The notes under the pieces: generated by a model | Database searches by the model: none | Told to the model about the DNA's origin: nothing | What the model saw: the letters and a program-made list of their open reading frames with translations, nothing else | Assembly (NCBI RefSeq): GCF_021646545.1 | Contig: NZ_JAKIRP010000011.1 | Location: 124,001-188,000, forward strand | Reading direction: 5' to 3' | From: Chitinophaga filiformis | Lineage (GTDB): Bacteria; Bacteroidota; Bacteroidia; Chitinophagales; Chitinophagaceae | Length of the DNA stretch: 64,000 nucleotides | Made by a program: the position numbers and the translations under genes | In this document: positions 63,134-64,000 of the stretch, one piece after another | Position numbering within the stretch: the stretch's first letter is position 1 | Layout: each line of letters starts with the position of its first letter

Positions 63134-64000
63134 ATGATGATAAAGGGGATATTTCGAGCAATTACCCTGATTGGTGCAGATACCCTTGATTTAAATGAAA
63201 GGAGCAGGATCATTAAAGTAAATTTTCTCGCCATAATCACCGGTATAATGGCATTATTCTTTGGGACATTCTTCTATCTTGTCTCAGGAAAGCTTGGCCT
63301 TTTTTTGGGTACTCTCGTGGAAGGATCTGCCTGTTTCTATGTGATATTCCTCAATAAAAAGCGGAAGTACGACATAGCCGCATTCTATCTGCAGATGCTC
63401 CATAATGCTGCCACATTCTACTTTGGCTGTATATTGTCTGACGTCGTCGAAGCCAGTCTCCTTGCTATATTTCTCATAGGCACCTCCCTCCTTATCGTAA
63501 AAAACAAAATGTTCCGCACTACCTGCATTGTGACAGCAATGATCACGTTGGTAATGCTGGAAGTGAACAGGGTGGCAGCCATTATTCCGCCATATGACTT
63601 TAACCCGCTGAGCAGGATCGTTATTCACTATTCTGCTATTCTCGTCATCGTATCGCTGAACATTCTCATCATCATGTTCTACGTAAAGCATAATGATGAA
63701 TTGTTAAGGGCACAGAAAGAGCACGCTGAGAACCTGGAACAACAGGTGCAGATCAGAACTGCCGAACTGGAGAAGGCTAATAACTACAAAAGCGTTTTTC
63801 TCCGGGAAACCAACCATGAGATCCGCGTACCGCTGAATGCCATCTATTCTATCAGCCAGCTATTGCTGATGGATGCAAAGAACAATAATGATACCTCCTA
63901 TGTAAAACAGGCGGAACACCTGTGCGCCGCCAGTCATCATGCCCTGGATGTCATCAATAACGTGCTGGAACTTTCGAGAATTGAAGCCGGTAAGTTGCAT
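63134..64000 (+). CDS. Sensor histidine kinase, N-terminal part (cut by window edge)
   Basis: 289 codons are open from the ATG at 63134 (or 63137) to the right edge. Five or six membrane helices (about 30-185) are followed by a coiled coil (about 190-220, LEQQVQIRTAELEKAN) and a HisKA domain with FLRETNHEIRVPLNAIYSISQLL (phospho-acceptor His in NHE) and NNVLELSRIEAGKL. The order and motifs match the hybrid kinase at 55025 (VRETSHEIRTPLNAIFGISQLL), so this is a paralogue; a HATPase and perhaps a receiver should lie beyond the window. Confidence 0.88.
   Translation, partial: MMIKGIFRAITLIGADTLDLNERSRIIKVNFLAIITGIMALFFGTFFYLVSGKLGLFLGTLVEGSACFYVIFLNKKRKYDIAAFYLQMLHNAATFYFGCILSDVVEASLLAIFLIGTSLLIVKNKMFRTTCIVTAMITLVMLEVNRVAAIIPPYDFNPLSRIVIHYSAILVIVSLNILIIMFYVKHNDELLRAQKEHAENLEQQVQIRTAELEKANNYKSVFLRETNHEIRVPLNAIYSISQLLLMDAKNNNDTSYVKQAEHLCAASHHALDVINNVLELSRIEAGKLH

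Overview
The window looks like a chromosomal segment of a member of the Bacteroidota, most likely a Chitinophaga-type Chitinophagaceae. The reasons are moderate GC content, many SusC-like/OMP_b-brl outer-membrane barrels with N-terminal carboxypeptidase-regulatory domains, a GLPGLI-type protein, LytTR and TPR-type two-component systems, lipoproteins with a Cys lipobox, and few Shine-Dalgarno sequences. I saw no tRNA, rRNA, CRISPR array, insertion sequence or prophage.

Layout. 1-3.6 kb: a UbiA-type decaprenyl-phosphate phosphoribosyltransferase-like gene (cut by the left edge) diverges from a GT-C-like membrane protein, followed by an EamA transporter. 3.6-9.9 kb: a nucleic-acid maintenance island with a radical-SAM/DUF4130 'DNA repair' pair, a methyltransferase, endonuclease V, a DUF763 protein and MgtC. 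It contains a TPP riboswitch with its own terminator but no gene behind it, and a 73-bp near-perfect palindrome. 9.9-19.2 kb: two small lipoproteins, a possible structured small RNA, an MsbA-type ABC exporter, a thioesterase, an outer-membrane barrel, a DUF695-RraB protein and a BamA/TamA-like protein. 19.2-24.3 kb: fdhD with an FdhF/YdeP molybdopterin oxidoreductase, then a DUF4132 protein. 24.4-36.4 kb: Zn-peptidase, TPR histidine kinase, SelW-like protein, Omp85 barrel, porin-like barrel, FMN reductase, a gene-poor 1.2 kb stretch full of repeats and a gene relic, an IorB-like molybdenum hydroxylase subunit and a LytS/LytTR pair. 36.7-45.9 kb: two more outer-membrane barrels, a GLPGLI-like protein, an OmpR-type two-component system, YhcH and DoxX.

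The most notable system is at 45.99-52.81 kb: a three-gene retron. A WGR-plus-HEAT/ARM-repeat protein (1068 aa) and a winged-helix/SWIM zinc-finger protein (552 aa) precede a retron reverse transcriptase with the retron hallmarks NAxxH, YADD and VTG. Between the SWIM and RT genes lies a recognisable msr-msd RNA: a Bacteroidota-type promoter, 13-bp perfect a1/a2 complementary ends (50976-50988 / 51196-51208), three short msr hairpins (two with a UUU-containing loop), and a long msd hairpin with 26-bp arms. The architecture fits what I recall as type XIII retrons (ARM + WHSWIM + RT). The type is described, but this copy's RNA is read here directly from sequence.

53-58 kb: a small lipoprotein, a cytochrome P450, a hybrid histidine kinase and a bacterial class I terpene synthase, which together suggest a small terpenoid locus. 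Upstream of the synthase is a (GAAA)8 microsatellite, and nearby is a 65-bp tandem repeat. 58.5-64 kb: a secreted protein of unknown function, an M1 aminopeptidase, and a second sensor kinase related to the first, cut by the right edge. A dispersed ~78-bp intergenic repeat with a self-complementary core recurs through the window.
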